A stretch of DNA of 64,000 nt from positions 186,001 through 250,000 of the forward strand of contig NZ_JAPCZF010000001.1 of assembly GCF_025938095.1 (NCBI RefSeq), in the 5' to 3' direction. A program made the translations under genes and the position numbers. The notes under the pieces are model-generated. The model had not been told where the DNA came from. It was given only the letters and a program-made list of their open reading frames with translations, and ran no database searches. The stretch comes from Novosphingobium sp. JCM 18896 (GTDB lineage Bacteria > Pseudomonadota > Alphaproteobacteria > Sphingomonadales > Sphingomonadaceae). Shown piece by piece: positions 54,770 to 63,813 of this stretch. Position 1 is the stretch's first letter. Each line of letters opens with the position of its first letter.

Positions 54770-56356
54770 ATGCAGATTGTCGAGACCGCCAACGAGGGTT
54801 TGAAGCGGGCCTATACCGTCAAGATCCCTGCCAAGGACATTTCCGCGCGGATCGAGGGCGAGGTGAAGAAGATCGCCCCGCAGCTCCGCATGCCGGGTTT
54901 CCGCCCGGGCAAGGTTCCGGCGAACCTCGTCAAGAAGATGCACGGCCCGCAGCTTCACCAGGAAGCGCTGAACACGACCATCAAGGAGGCGATGGACAAG
55001 CTCGTCGCCGACAACAAGCTGCGTCCCGCGATGCAGCCCGACGTGTCGCTGGGCGACGGCTATGAGGAAGGCAAGGACGCCGAGCTGACCGTCAGCCTCG
55101 AAGTGCTGCCGCAGATCGAGACGCCGTCGGTCGACGGCCTCAAGCTCGAGAAGCTGGTCGTTCCCGTCAGCGACGCCGAAGTCGATGCCGAAGTCGCGCG
55201 TTTCGCCGGCCAGCAGAAGAGCTTCACCGACGCCAAGAAGGGCAAGAAGGCCGAGAGCGGCGACCAGGTCGTCGTCGACTTCCTCGGCAAGCTCGACGGC
55301 GTCGAATTCGACGGCGGCAAGGCCGAGAACCAGCCGATCGAGCTGGGCGCCGGTCGTCTGATCCCCGGCTTCGAAGAGCAGCTCGTCGGCCTCAAGGTCG
55401 GTGACGAGACGGTCATCAACGTGACCTTCCCGGCCGACTACGGCGCGAAGGAACTGGCCGGCAAGGACGCGACCTTCGACATCAAGGTCCACGCGGTGAA
55501 GATCGCCGGTGAGCAGGAGATCAACGACGATCTCGCCAAGAATCTGGGCCTCGAGAGCCTCGAGCAGCTCAAGGGTCTGCTCCGTGGCCAGCTCGAGCAG
55601 CAGACCGCCGGCCTGACCCGCACGGCGATGAAGCGCTCGCTGCTCGACCAGCTTGCTGCCGGTCACGACTTCGAGGTTCCGCCCTCGATGGTCGAAGCCG
55701 AATTCCAGCAGATCTGGGCGCAGCTGACCCACGAAGCCGGCCACGAGGAAGATCCCGAAGCCGCGCTGAAGGAAATCGAAGCCGAGAAGGACGACTACAA
55801 GGCGATCGCCGAGCGCCGTGTGCGCCTGGGCCTGCTGCTTTCGGAGATCGGCCAGACCAACGGCGTCGAGGTGAGCCAGCAGGAAATGCAGATGCTGCTC
55901 GCGCAGGCTGCGCAGCAGTATCGCCCCGAGGATCGCCAGCGCTTCTACGAATACGTCCAGCAGGATCCGCTCGCCGCGGCCCAGCTGCGCGCGCCGCTCT
56001 ATGAGGACAAGGTCGTCGACTTCCTGTTCGACAAGGCCGAAGTCGCCGAGCGCGAAGTGACCAAGGAAGAGCTCCAGGCCGCGATCGAAGCGGAAGAGGG
56101 CGGCCACGTCCACGGCCCGGGCTGTGGTCACGACCACGGCGACGAGAAGCCCGCCGCCAAGAAGAAGGCTGCGCCGAAGAAGAAGGCCGAGGCCGCTGCT
56201 GAGGAGGCTCCGGCCGCCGAGGAAGCCAAGCCCGCCAAGAAGACGCCGGCCAAGAAGGCTGCTGCGCCCAAGGCCGAAGCGGCCGCCGAGGAAGCGCCTG
56301 CCAAGAAGGCTCCGGCCAAGAAGCCGGCTGCCAAGAAGGCTGCTGCCAAGGACTGA
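54770..56356 (+). CDS. tig: Trigger factor with His-rich and Lys/Ala-rich C-terminal tail
   Basis: 528 residues against 432 in E. coli. The N-terminal ribosome-binding loop has MPGFRPGKVPANLV. The FKBP-type prolyl isomerase domain is at about 155-245 (GDQVVVDFLGKLDG). The C-terminal chaperone arms end near 440. An added tail has a His-rich segment GHVHGPGCGHDHGD (about 445-458), then about 70 residues of AAKK/PAKK repeats like histone H1. It is upstream of clpP and clpX in the usual tig-clpP-clpX neighbourhood, but three other genes intervene here. Confidence 0.95.
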   Translation: MQIVETANEGLKRAYTVKIPAKDISARIEGEVKKIAPQLRMPGFRPGKVPANLVKKMHGPQLHQEALNTTIKEAMDKLVADNKLRPAMQPDVSLGDGYEEGKDAELTVSLEVLPQIETPSVDGLKLEKLVVPVSDAEVDAEVARFAGQQKSFTDAKKGKKAESGDQVVVDFLGKLDGVEFDGGKAENQPIELGAGRLIPGFEEQLVGLKVGDETVINVTFPADYGAKELAGKDATFDIKVHAVKIAGEQEINDDLAKNLGLESLEQLKGLLRGQLEQQTAGLTRTAMKRSLLDQLAAGHDFEVPPSMVEAEFQQIWAQLTHEAGHEEDPEAALKEIEAEKDDYKAIAERRVRLGLLLSEIGQTNGVEVSQQEMQMLLAQAAQQYRPEDRQRFYEYVQQDPLAAAQLRAPLYEDKVVDFLFDKAEVAEREVTKEELQAAIEAEEGGHVHGPGCGHDHGDEKPAAKKKAAPKKKAEAAAEEAPAAEEAKPAKKTPAKKAAAPKAEAAAEEAPAKKAPAKKPAAKKAAAKD

Positions 56357-56377
56357 TCGTCCGGCTTACGGAAACGA

Positions 56378-56413
56378 AACGGCCCGGTGCGTCATGCGCG
56401 CCGGGCCGTTTTG
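56378..56413 (+). terminator. Intrinsic terminator of tig
   Basis: AACGGCCCGG (56378-56387) pairs with CCGGGCCGTT (56401-56410), extended by TGCG/CGCG-type pairs, then TTTTGGTTT. Confidence 0.88.
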
Positions 56414-56459
56414 GTTTGGGCTTTTGGCTTGGGGCCAAAGCCGCTCCGCGTTCTCATCT

Positions 56460-56569
56460 CCCGTCATCCCCGCGAAGGCGGGGATCCATCACCGGTGCTT
56501 TCGTACGGCCCCGGTGGTCCTTTCGGGTGGGGACGGGAGATGGATCCCCGCCTTCGCGGGGATGACGGG
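56460..56569. repeat. Paired REP element, CGTCATCCCCGCG type
   Basis: CCCGTCATCCCC at the left end (56460) and GGGGATGACGGG at the right end (56569) are exact inverse copies; each unit is CCCCGCGAAGGCGGGGATCC or its inverse. It lies between the tig terminator and the DUF4424 stop. Confidence 0.9.
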
Positions 56570-56604
56570 AATCGGGTGGGGAGAGGCGGAGTGACTTCCG
56601 TCCC

Positions 56605-57600
56605 TCACATCTCAGGCGGCGGCCACTCGACGATCAGCACGTCGATGTCCTTCGCCGGTTCGAAGTTCGTCTTGCGGACCTCGAACTGGGTGGGCGAGAT
56701 CTTTTTCACCCCGTCCATGCAGAAGCTGACCAGGCTGTCGGGGCGGCCCTTGTCGACGATCAGCCGGAACTGGCCGATCGGTCCGCGCCAGTTGGCGCCC
56801 GACTTGAGGATGTAGCTGAGCCAGCGCTCGAAATAGCCGGGGCGCTCGCCGGGTGGCTTAGTGCCGAGCCGGCGGTCGATCCCGGCGTAGAAGGCGCGAT
56901 CGGTGCAATAGCGCTTGGTGTAGTCGGTCTGGGTGTCGCGGCGGTATTCGGGATCGAGCGCGCCGCCGACCGAACCGCCTGCCAGCGGGACGTAGCGATG
57001 CGTCACCTCGACGGTCTTGCCCGCGGGGAAGACCTGGCGGCGGGTGACGTGGGTGACGAGGTTCCAGGCAGGGACTACGACGTCTTCCTGGCGGCGCAGC
57101 AGGCCTTCGCGGATGTAGCCTTCGCGCTCGTTCGGGCTCAGCTTCTCGATGAAGGCCAGGTCGTCGTCGTAGTCGATCGGGCTCCACAGCCGCGGCCAGC
57201 CGAGCTGCGCGATCCGCGCGGTGACGTCGCGGCCGGCGACCTCGAGCTTTTCGACATAGTCGAGCTGGACGGGCTGGCCGTCGACCGTGGTGCGGAACTT
57301 CAGGTCCTCGCGATAGTCGGGCAGCGAGCGGTCGCCGAGATAGCCGTCGATGCCGCCGGGCAGGTGGGGGACGGGGAACGAAACCAAGGTCTCGATATCG
57401 CGGGCCGAGCGATTGGTGAAGCGGTAGCGGACGCGGACCTCCTCGGCCGAGAGGAACAGGTCTTCCTTGTCCATCGAGATCGCGTCGTTGCGGGTCAGCT
57501 CGAGCCCGCCGATGCCGATCGCGGCCGAGCTGTCGTTGGCCAGCACGGGCGCGGCGGGGAGGGCGAGCAGCGCGAGGGCGGCGCGGAGACGAATTCTCAT
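56605..57600 (-). CDS. DUF4424 domain exported protein
   Basis: 331 residues with a signal peptide ending at PVLA-ND. The DUF4424 opening is NDSSAAIGIGGLELTRNDAISMDKEDLFLS, followed by beta-rich VRVRYRFTNRSARDIETLVSFPVP and VEVTHRYVPLAGGS. A cysteine pair (YCTDRA and SFCMDG) may form a disulfide. The function is unknown; the protein should be periplasmic. It lies 72 bases after the phosphodiesterase gene on the same strand. Confidence 0.85.
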   Translation of the reverse strand: MRIRLRAALALLALPAAPVLANDSSAAIGIGGLELTRNDAISMDKEDLFLSAEEVRVRYRFTNRSARDIETLVSFPVPHLPGGIDGYLGDRSLPDYREDLKFRTTVDGQPVQLDYVEKLEVAGRDVTARIAQLGWPRLWSPIDYDDDLAFIEKLSPNEREGYIREGLLRRQEDVVVPAWNLVTHVTRRQVFPAGKTVEVTHRYVPLAGGSVGGALDPEYRRDTQTDYTKRYCTDRAFYAGIDRRLGTKPPGERPGYFERWLSYILKSGANWRGPIGQFRLIVDKGRPDSLVSFCMDGVKKISPTQFEVRKTNFEPAKDIDVLIVEWPPPEM

Positions 57601-57671
57601 TTCGTCATGCTAGCCGGATTCGTCGGCCCTCTCCAACCCAACCAACTCTGTCGGGAAAAGGTGGGCGGTTC

Positions 57672-59012
57672 CTACTTTCCCCGCAGCTTCAACGCCGGCA
57701 CTTCCGCGCCGTCCAGCCTTACTCCCAGCACCTCGGCCAAGGTCGGGGCGATCGCGCGCATGTCGATCTCGCCGAGTGAGCGGCCCGCGGGCACACCCTT
57801 GCCCATGATCAGGAAGGTCGAGCGCAGGGTCTTCGCCTGCGGGAAATAGCCGTGGGTCCCGTGGTACTTGGGTGTGGCGCGCAAGGGCGCCGCGGTGCCG
57901 GCGAAGCCTGCGAGCGTCGCATCGGGCATCATGTTGACGTAGAACGTGGCTTCGGGATTGCCGCCCATTCGCGCGATCTCGTCCTTGCCGATCACCGCCG
58001 CGATGCCGTTGGCGGGGTCGGCCTTGAGGTCGGCGAGCAGCTTGGCGACCTTGGCCTGCAGCGCTGCGTCGTCAGGCCGGGCGAGCACCACCGCGGCCGA
58101 GCCGCCAGCGATCCACGGAACGGCGTCCCAGCTCTTGATCGCGCCCTTGTCGTCGAGCGTGATCAGGCCGGCATCGATGAAGGGGCGATAGAGACTGGTC
58201 TCGCGGCCGATCGTCTCGAAACCGTGGTCGCTGGCGACCGCGATCACCGCATCGGGATGGGCGGCGAGCTCGGCCGTGATGACCTTGCCGATCACCGCGT
58301 CGATCCGTTCGAGCACGGCGTGGGCCGAGGGCGTGCCCGGGCCCTGGGCGTGCTGCTCGTGATCGAGCGCGGTGTAGTAGACGCTGAGGAATTCGGGCTT
58401 ATGCGCCGCGATCAGCCGCTCGGCGAAGCGTCCGCGCTTCTCGTCGCCGTCGATGCTTTCGTCGATGCCGGGGGCATAGGCCTCGCCGGTCGCGCGTTCG
58501 AGTTCGGGCACTAGGCCCGGGGTCGAGAGTGCGGCGACGAGCTTGGCGTCGTCGGCATGGCCGGTCCGCCAGATCTGCGGCAGGTTCCAGGTCATGCCGG
58601 CCGCGCCGACGCTGACCGGCCAGTGGATCGAGCCGACGGTCTTGCCCGCTGCGCCGGCGGCCGACCACAGGGTCGGGACCTTGATGTCGCTGGCATACCA
58701 GTACCAGCCGCCCTGGTTGATCTGCTTGGGATCGAAGGTGTTGTTGCTGACGATCCCGTGCCGGGCCGGGCTGGCGCCCGTCACCAGGGTGGTGTGGCTG
58801 GGATAGGTCACGGTGGGGAGGACGCCTATGACCCCCGTTGCATAGGCGCCCTCCGTGACGAACCTTCTGAGGTTGGGAATCTGGAGACCGCGCTGCTCCG
58901 CCTCGATCACGTCGCCGGGGCGCAGCCCGTCGATCGAGATCAGCAGGACCGGTTCGGCCAGAGCCGGCGTCGCCGCCAGCAGGCCGGCGGCGAGGAGCAG
59001 CGCGGCGCGCAT
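57672..59012 (-). CDS. Exported nucleotide pyrophosphatase/phosphodiesterase (alkaline phosphatase superfamily)
   Basis: 446 residues with a signal peptide ending at PALA-EP. The first metal ligand is Asp28 (LISIDGLRP) and the nucleophile is Thr69 (PTVTYPSHTTLVTG). LDHEQHAQGP and ASDHGFE supply the remaining Asp/His ligands, and GTHGY the last His. NPP enzymes cleave phosphodiester or pyrophosphate bonds in nucleotides or lipid headgroups. Its ATG shares a base with the TonB receptor stop (TGATG), so the two are translationally coupled and probably handle one phosphorylated nutrient (inference). Confidence 0.92.
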   Translation of the reverse strand: MRAALLLAAGLLAATPALAEPVLLISIDGLRPGDVIEAEQRGLQIPNLRRFVTEGAYATGVIGVLPTVTYPSHTTLVTGASPARHGIVSNNTFDPKQINQGGWYWYASDIKVPTLWSAAGAAGKTVGSIHWPVSVGAAGMTWNLPQIWRTGHADDAKLVAALSTPGLVPELERATGEAYAPGIDESIDGDEKRGRFAERLIAAHKPEFLSVYYTALDHEQHAQGPGTPSAHAVLERIDAVIGKVITAELAAHPDAVIAVASDHGFETIGRETSLYRPFIDAGLITLDDKGAIKSWDAVPWIAGGSAAVVLARPDDAALQAKVAKLLADLKADPANGIAAVIGKDEIARMGGNPEATFYVNMMPDATLAGFAGTAAPLRATPKYHGTHGYFPQAKTLRSTFLIMGKGVPAGRSLGEIDMRAIAPTLAEVLGVRLDGAEVPALKLRGK

Positions 59013-61324
59013 CAGAACTTCACCTTGACCGTGCCGAACACCTGCTGCGGCGCGGCCACCAGCAGGGTCTGGTTGTCGCCGATGTTACCGTAGCCGTTCG
59101 AACCGATCGTGCCGACGTAGCGCTTGTCGAACAGGTTCGAGGCGTTGAGCTGGACCTCGATGTTCTCGTTCAGGCGATAGCCGAGCGTAGCGTCGACGAT
59201 CGCGCGGCCCGGCACGTAGCCGAGCCCGTCACCGGCCAGGCGCAGGTCGTTGGTATAGGTGAAGAAGCGCTTGGACATGTAGTTGACCGCGACGCGCGCG
59301 AAGAGGCCGCCGTCGTCGTAGTTCACCTCGCCGCGCGCCATGTGCTTGGGCGTGTCGACCACGGTGCTGCCCTGGATCGCCGCAACGAGCGTGCCGGCCC
59401 GGTCGAACACGTCGTCGCGATAGGTCGCGTCGGTATAGGTGTACGAAGCATAGATGCCGAGCGTGTCGGTGAGCTTGAGGTCACCCGCAGCCTCGATGCC
59501 GATCGAGCGGACCGAACCGACGTTCTGCAGTACCGAGGGATTGCCCTGGATGCCCGGACCGCTCGAAACGGCGAGGAGACGGTTCTTGAAGTCGACGTAG
59601 TAGGCGCCGAGCACGCCGTTGAAGCGCGAGGTCTTGTAGCGGAAGCCGAGTTCGTAGGTGTTCGAGCTCTCGGGCTTGATCGTGTCCTTGATCGCGTCGA
59701 AGCCGGCCTGGGTCGTGCCCCAGATCGAGCCGTTGACCGAGGGGAACGCGCGCGTCGCCTGGGCGAAGCCGGCGAAGACCTCGGCATGGTCGTCGATCGA
59801 GTAGACCGCGCCGACGCTCGGCTGGAACCAGTCCTCGGTCTTGAAGCGGCCTTCGGGGAACACGCCCTTGACGATCGCGTCGGCTTCGTTGGTGACCTTG
59901 TAGCCCTTCCAGCCGAGGTCGATCTTCAGCCGGTCGAGTTCGATCGTGTCCTGGACGAAGTACTGGACGGTCTCGGTGGTGAAATCGAAGTCCCACTGCG
60001 TCGCGAAGGGGTTCTTCGGATAGTCCTGGAACGAGAAGCCCGGATCGGTGCGGCTGGCCAGCGCATAGAAACGACGCGCCTGGTTGAAGTCGTTGTGTTC
60101 GTACCAGCCGCCGAGCTTGATCGAATTGAAGCCCAGCTTGAAATCGGCCGAGCCGAAGACGCCGTAGCGCTGGATGTCGTATTCGGTGGTGCGAACCGAA
60201 ATCGGCGCGCCGGTCGGGCTCTGCGTATAGGGCGTGCCCCAGAGGCCCATGCCCGTGTTGCGGTGGTAATAGCCCTTGATCGCGACGTTCGCGTCCTCGC
60301 CGATCGGCGTCTTGTAGCCGAGCGAGGCGAGGGTGTCCTTACGCAGGCCGGCGGCGTCGTAATAGGCGTCGTCGAGCGAGGTGATCTTGCCCGGGAAGGT
60401 CGTGCCCGCCGCCGGATTGGTGGGCGCGAAGCCGGTGATGTCCGACTTGCCGTCCTTGTTCGCGTCGATGTTGTTGGCGATGTCGGCCAGTTGGACCGCG
60501 AGTGCGTAATTGTCCGAGACGTTGTCGAAATCGTAGCCGAGCCGCGCGAGCATATCGAGCGACATGTCCTGATAGTCCTGCTCGCGGCGGTCCGAATAGG
60601 AGAACCAGCCCTCGATCTGGCCGTCGCCGACGGGCATCACACCCTTGGCGTTGACGATGTGCTGCTTCTGGCGGCCATCACCCTTGTACTTGTCGGTCGT
60701 GCCGAAGCCGTAGGACACGTAGCCGCGGAAGCCGTCGACGCTGCCCACGTTGATGCGGGCGAAGGCGCGCATGGTCTCGTTGGAGCCGTAGGTCAGGCTG
60801 GAATCGACCGCGAAGTGGTCGAGCGGATCCATCGAGAAGTATTCGACCGTGCCGCCGAGGTTGTTGGTCGCCTGGGTGTCGATCGCGCCGGCGCCCTGGG
60901 CAACGCGCGTCGAGCTGATGTTCTCCGAGCTGATCGCGCGGCTGACGTGGAGGCCGTTGTAGTTGCCGTAGCTCATGTCGCCGAGCGGCAGGCCGTCGAG
61001 ATTGAAGCCGAGCTTGTCCTGCGAGAAGCTGCGGATCGTGACGCGGGTCGACCACTCGTAGTTGCCGAAAGGATCCGAGGCCTGGATGTTGACGCTGGGC
61101 AGCTTCTCGATCGCGCGGATCGGGCTCGAACCCGGGGTCAGGATCTGGATCTGCTTGGCGTCGACCTGCTGGACCTGGCGAGTCTCGCCCTGGCCGAACA
61201 CGACGATGTCGCCCGATTCTGCGTCGGCGGTGGCAGCGGCGTCGGCGGTGACTTCGTCGGCGAAAGCGGGCTGGGCAAGGAATGCCGTCGAAGCAAGCAG
61301 ATAGATGATCGTGGAATGGCGCAC
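59012..61324 (-). CDS. TonB-dependent receptor coupled to a phosphodiesterase gene
   Basis: 770 residues from GTG 61324, which has CAGGGGG upstream and opens a clear signal peptide (RHSTIIYLLASTAFLAQPAFA); longer in-frame starts would bury it. The plug has GDIVVFGQGE and AIEKLPSVNIQASDPFG. The barrel ends VFGTVKVKF. A loop reads DANKDGKSD, the DxNxDGxxD calcium-site pattern. The ligand is unknown; the coupled NPP-type enzyme suggests a nucleotide or phosphodiester. It is divergent from clpP across 249 bases. Confidence 0.92.
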   Translation of the reverse strand: MRHSTIIYLLASTAFLAQPAFADEVTADAAATADAESGDIVVFGQGETRQVQQVDAKQIQILTPGSSPIRAIEKLPSVNIQASDPFGNYEWSTRVTIRSFSQDKLGFNLDGLPLGDMSYGNYNGLHVSRAISSENISSTRVAQGAGAIDTQATNNLGGTVEYFSMDPLDHFAVDSSLTYGSNETMRAFARINVGSVDGFRGYVSYGFGTTDKYKGDGRQKQHIVNAKGVMPVGDGQIEGWFSYSDRREQDYQDMSLDMLARLGYDFDNVSDNYALAVQLADIANNIDANKDGKSDITGFAPTNPAAGTTFPGKITSLDDAYYDAAGLRKDTLASLGYKTPIGEDANVAIKGYYHRNTGMGLWGTPYTQSPTGAPISVRTTEYDIQRYGVFGSADFKLGFNSIKLGGWYEHNDFNQARRFYALASRTDPGFSFQDYPKNPFATQWDFDFTTETVQYFVQDTIELDRLKIDLGWKGYKVTNEADAIVKGVFPEGRFKTEDWFQPSVGAVYSIDDHAEVFAGFAQATRAFPSVNGSIWGTTQAGFDAIKDTIKPESSNTYELGFRYKTSRFNGVLGAYYVDFKNRLLAVSSGPGIQGNPSVLQNVGSVRSIGIEAAGDLKLTDTLGIYASYTYTDATYRDDVFDRAGTLVAAIQGSTVVDTPKHMARGEVNYDDGGLFARVAVNYMSKRFFTYTNDLRLAGDGLGYVPGRAIVDATLGYRLNENIEVQLNASNLFDKRYVGTIGSNGYGNIGDNQTLLVAAPQQVFGTVKVKF

Positions 61325-61573
61325 GGGAACCCCCTGAATATTGTGCAGTGCAGCGAGCGGGGGTGTAGGAGCGGCCTGTTGCGCTTCGATGGAGCTTTCG
61401 TGGCGTTCGAAGGACGGTTTCGTGTCGAACTTATGTCCAAAAGTGAACGCAGTTCGGCCGCCCTTTGGCAAGGCGCTTAACCGCGTCGCGTCGCTCTACC
61501 GATCGATCCGTTAACGCCCTTGAACATCGGGCCGTGGCACGCGACATAGGCGAGCCAATAAACGAGGATTTCC

Positions 61574-62254
61574 ATGATCGACCTGTTCGGCCACAATAGC
61601 GCCCAAGGAAAATTCAGCACCGACCCCGTGACCGGCGCGCTCGTGCCGATGGTGGTCGAGCAGACGAGCCGCGGTGAGCGCAGCTTCGACATCTTCAGCC
61701 GCCTCCTGCGCGAACGCATCGTCTTCGTGACGGGCGAGGTCGAGGACGGCATGGCCTCGCTGATCGTCGCCCAGCTTCTGTTCCTCGAATCGGAGAACCC
61801 GTCGAAGGACATCTCGATGTACATCAACTCGCCGGGTGGCGTGGTGACCGCCGGCATGGCGATCCACGACACCATGCAGTACATCAAGCCGCGCGTTTCG
61901 ACCGTGTGTATCGGCCAGGCGGCCTCGATGGGCTCGTTCCTGCTCGCCGCCGGTGAGCCGGGCATGCGCATCGCGCTGCCGAATGCGCGCATCATGGTGC
62001 ACCAGCCCTCGGGCGGCGCGCGCGGCATGGCCTCGGACATCGAGATCCAGGCGCGCGAGATCCTGCGCATCCGCAAGCGCCTCAACGCGCTTTATGAGAA
62101 GTACACGGGTCGCACTTTAGAAGAGATCGAGAAGGCGATGGATCGCGACACCTTCCTCGAAGCCGAAGAAGCCAGGGCGTTCGGCCTCGTCGACAAGGTG
62201 TTCGAGACTCGCCCCGATGGCGCCGAACCCGCCGGGAACGGTACCAAGGACTAA
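61574..62254 (+). CDS. clpP: ATP-dependent Clp protease proteolytic subunit
   Basis: 226 residues, GAGGA upstream. The triad is Ser118 (GQAASMGS), His143 (MVHQPSGG) and an Asp in AMDRDTF. The N-terminal 30 residues include a propeptide-like region. It forms the 14-mer barrel used by ClpX. clpX follows after 152 bases. Confidence 0.98.
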   Translation: MIDLFGHNSAQGKFSTDPVTGALVPMVVEQTSRGERSFDIFSRLLRERIVFVTGEVEDGMASLIVAQLLFLESENPSKDISMYINSPGGVVTAGMAIHDTMQYIKPRVSTVCIGQAASMGSFLLAAGEPGMRIALPNARIMVHQPSGGARGMASDIEIQAREILRIRKRLNALYEKYTGRTLEEIEKAMDRDTFLEAEEARAFGLVDKVFETRPDGAEPAGNGTKD

Positions 62255-62406
62255 TGCGTTCGGGGCTGGACGAAAGGCTTAACCCTGCCGTTTCAGCCCC
62301 GCGCAAGCTTTGCCTGCTATAGGGCAGGATTGATTATTCGGCCCACAGGGCTAATCTTGGTGAGTCCGTCCCCTCGTGATTTTGCGGTGGGACTCTGGGA
62401 TAAAGC

Positions 62407-63663
62407 ATGACCAAACTGAGCGGATCCGACGCAAAGAGCACTCTCTACTGCAGCTTCTGCGGCAAGTCGCAGCACGAAGTGCGCAAGCTTATCGCCGGCC
62501 CCACCGTGTTCATCTGCGATGAATGCGTCGAGCTGTGCAACGACATCATCCGTGAGGAAACGAAGGCGGGCATCGCCGGCAAGAAGGACGGCGGCGTCCC
62601 CAGCCCGCGCGACATCTTCGAGACGCTCAACGACTATGTGATCGGCCAGGACCGCGCCAAGCGCGTGCTGTCGGTTGCCGTGCACAACCACTACAAGCGC
62701 CTCAAGCACAGCGGCAAGGGCGGCGACGTCGAGCTGTCGAAGTCGAACATCCTGCTCGTCGGTCCGACCGGCTCGGGCAAGACCCTGCTCGCGCAGACGC
62801 TGGCTAAAACCTTCGACGTGCCCTTCACGATGGCCGACGCCACGACCCTGACCGAAGCCGGTTACGTGGGTGAGGACGTCGAGAACATCATCCTCAAGCT
62901 GCTGCAGGCCTCGGACTACAACGTCGAGAAGGCCCAGCACGGCATCGTCTACATCGACGAGATCGACAAGATCAGCCGCAAGGCGGAGAATCCGTCGATC
63001 ACGCGCGACGTCTCGGGCGAGGGCGTGCAGCAGGCGCTGCTCAAGCTGATGGAAGGCACCACGGCTTCGGTTCCGCCGCAAGGCGGCCGCAAGCACCCGC
63101 AGCAGGAATTCCTGCAGGTGGACACGACCAACATCCTGTTCATCTGCGGCGGCGCCTTCGCCGGCCTCGAGAAGATCATCGCCGACCGCCTGCAGAAGCG
63201 CTCGATCGGTTTCGGCGCGCACGTCGCCGATCCGGACAAGCGCCGCGTCGGCGAGCTGCTCCAGAAGGCCGAGCCCGAGGATCTGCTGAAGTTCGGCCTG
63301 ATCCCCGAATTCGTCGGCCGTCTGCCGGTGATCGCGACCCTGCAGGACCTCGACATCGAGGCCCTGGTCAAGATCCTGCGCGAGCCGAAGAACGCGCTGG
63401 TCAAGCAGTACCAGAAGCTGTTCGAGCTCGAGGACGTGACCCTGACCTTCACCGACGACGCGCTCGAGGCGATCGCCAACAAGGCGATCGAACGCAAGAC
63501 CGGCGCGCGCGGCCTGCGCTCGATCGTGGAAGGGCTGCTGCTCGACACGATGTTCGACCTGCCGACCGAACAGGACATTGCCGAAGTCGTGGTCGACAAG
63601 GACGTCGTCGCGGGCAGCAAGGAACCGATCCGCGTGCTCAAGGGCAAGGAAGAAGCGGCCTAA
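62407..63663 (+). CDS. clpX: ATP-dependent Clp protease ATP-binding subunit ClpX
   Basis: 418 residues. The zinc-binding domain has Cys15, Cys18, Cys37 and Cys40. Walker A is GPTGSGKT (119-126), Walker B VYIDEIDK, and the pore loop is GYVGED. IGF is replaced in the ClpP-binding loop region by KRSIGFGAH, which holds the IGF tripeptide. It unfolds tagged proteins for ClpP; in alphaproteobacteria it drives cell-cycle proteolysis. Confidence 0.98.
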   Translation: MTKLSGSDAKSTLYCSFCGKSQHEVRKLIAGPTVFICDECVELCNDIIREETKAGIAGKKDGGVPSPRDIFETLNDYVIGQDRAKRVLSVAVHNHYKRLKHSGKGGDVELSKSNILLVGPTGSGKTLLAQTLAKTFDVPFTMADATTLTEAGYVGEDVENIILKLLQASDYNVEKAQHGIVYIDEIDKISRKAENPSITRDVSGEGVQQALLKLMEGTTASVPPQGGRKHPQQEFLQVDTTNILFICGGAFAGLEKIIADRLQKRSIGFGAHVADPDKRRVGELLQKAEPEDLLKFGLIPEFVGRLPVIATLQDLDIEALVKILREPKNALVKQYQKLFELEDVTLTFTDDALEAIANKAIERKTGARGLRSIVEGLLLDTMFDLPTEQDIAEVVVDKDVVAGSKEPIRVLKGKEEAA

Positions 63664-63691
63664 ACTGCCGCTTTCTTCGACCGATTTCAGG

Positions 63692-63726
63692 ATGCCGTCT
63701 GCCTTCGGGCGGGCGGCATTTTGTTT
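63692..63726 (+). terminator. Intrinsic terminator of clpX
   Basis: ATGCCGTCTGCC (63692-63703), TTCG tetraloop, GGCGGGCGGCAT (63708-63719) with two G-T pairs, then TTTTGTTT. Confidence 0.92.
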
Positions 63727-63749
63727 GTGCGCTATTTGCTTTGCATTGG

Positions 63750-63812
63750 TTCCTCCCCGTTTCGCGAAGCGGAATGGGGAGGGGGACCGCCCGCGCAGCG
63801 GTGGTGGAGGGG
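63750..63812. repeat. REP half-element related to the 11.1 kb pair
   Basis: It runs TTCCTCCCCG, an inner GTTTCGCGAAGC hairpin, GGGGAGGGGGACCGCC, then GGTGGTGGAGGGG, sharing these blocks with 11087-11160. It ends two bases before the stop codon of the last gene. Confidence 0.82.
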
Positions 63813-63813
63813 T

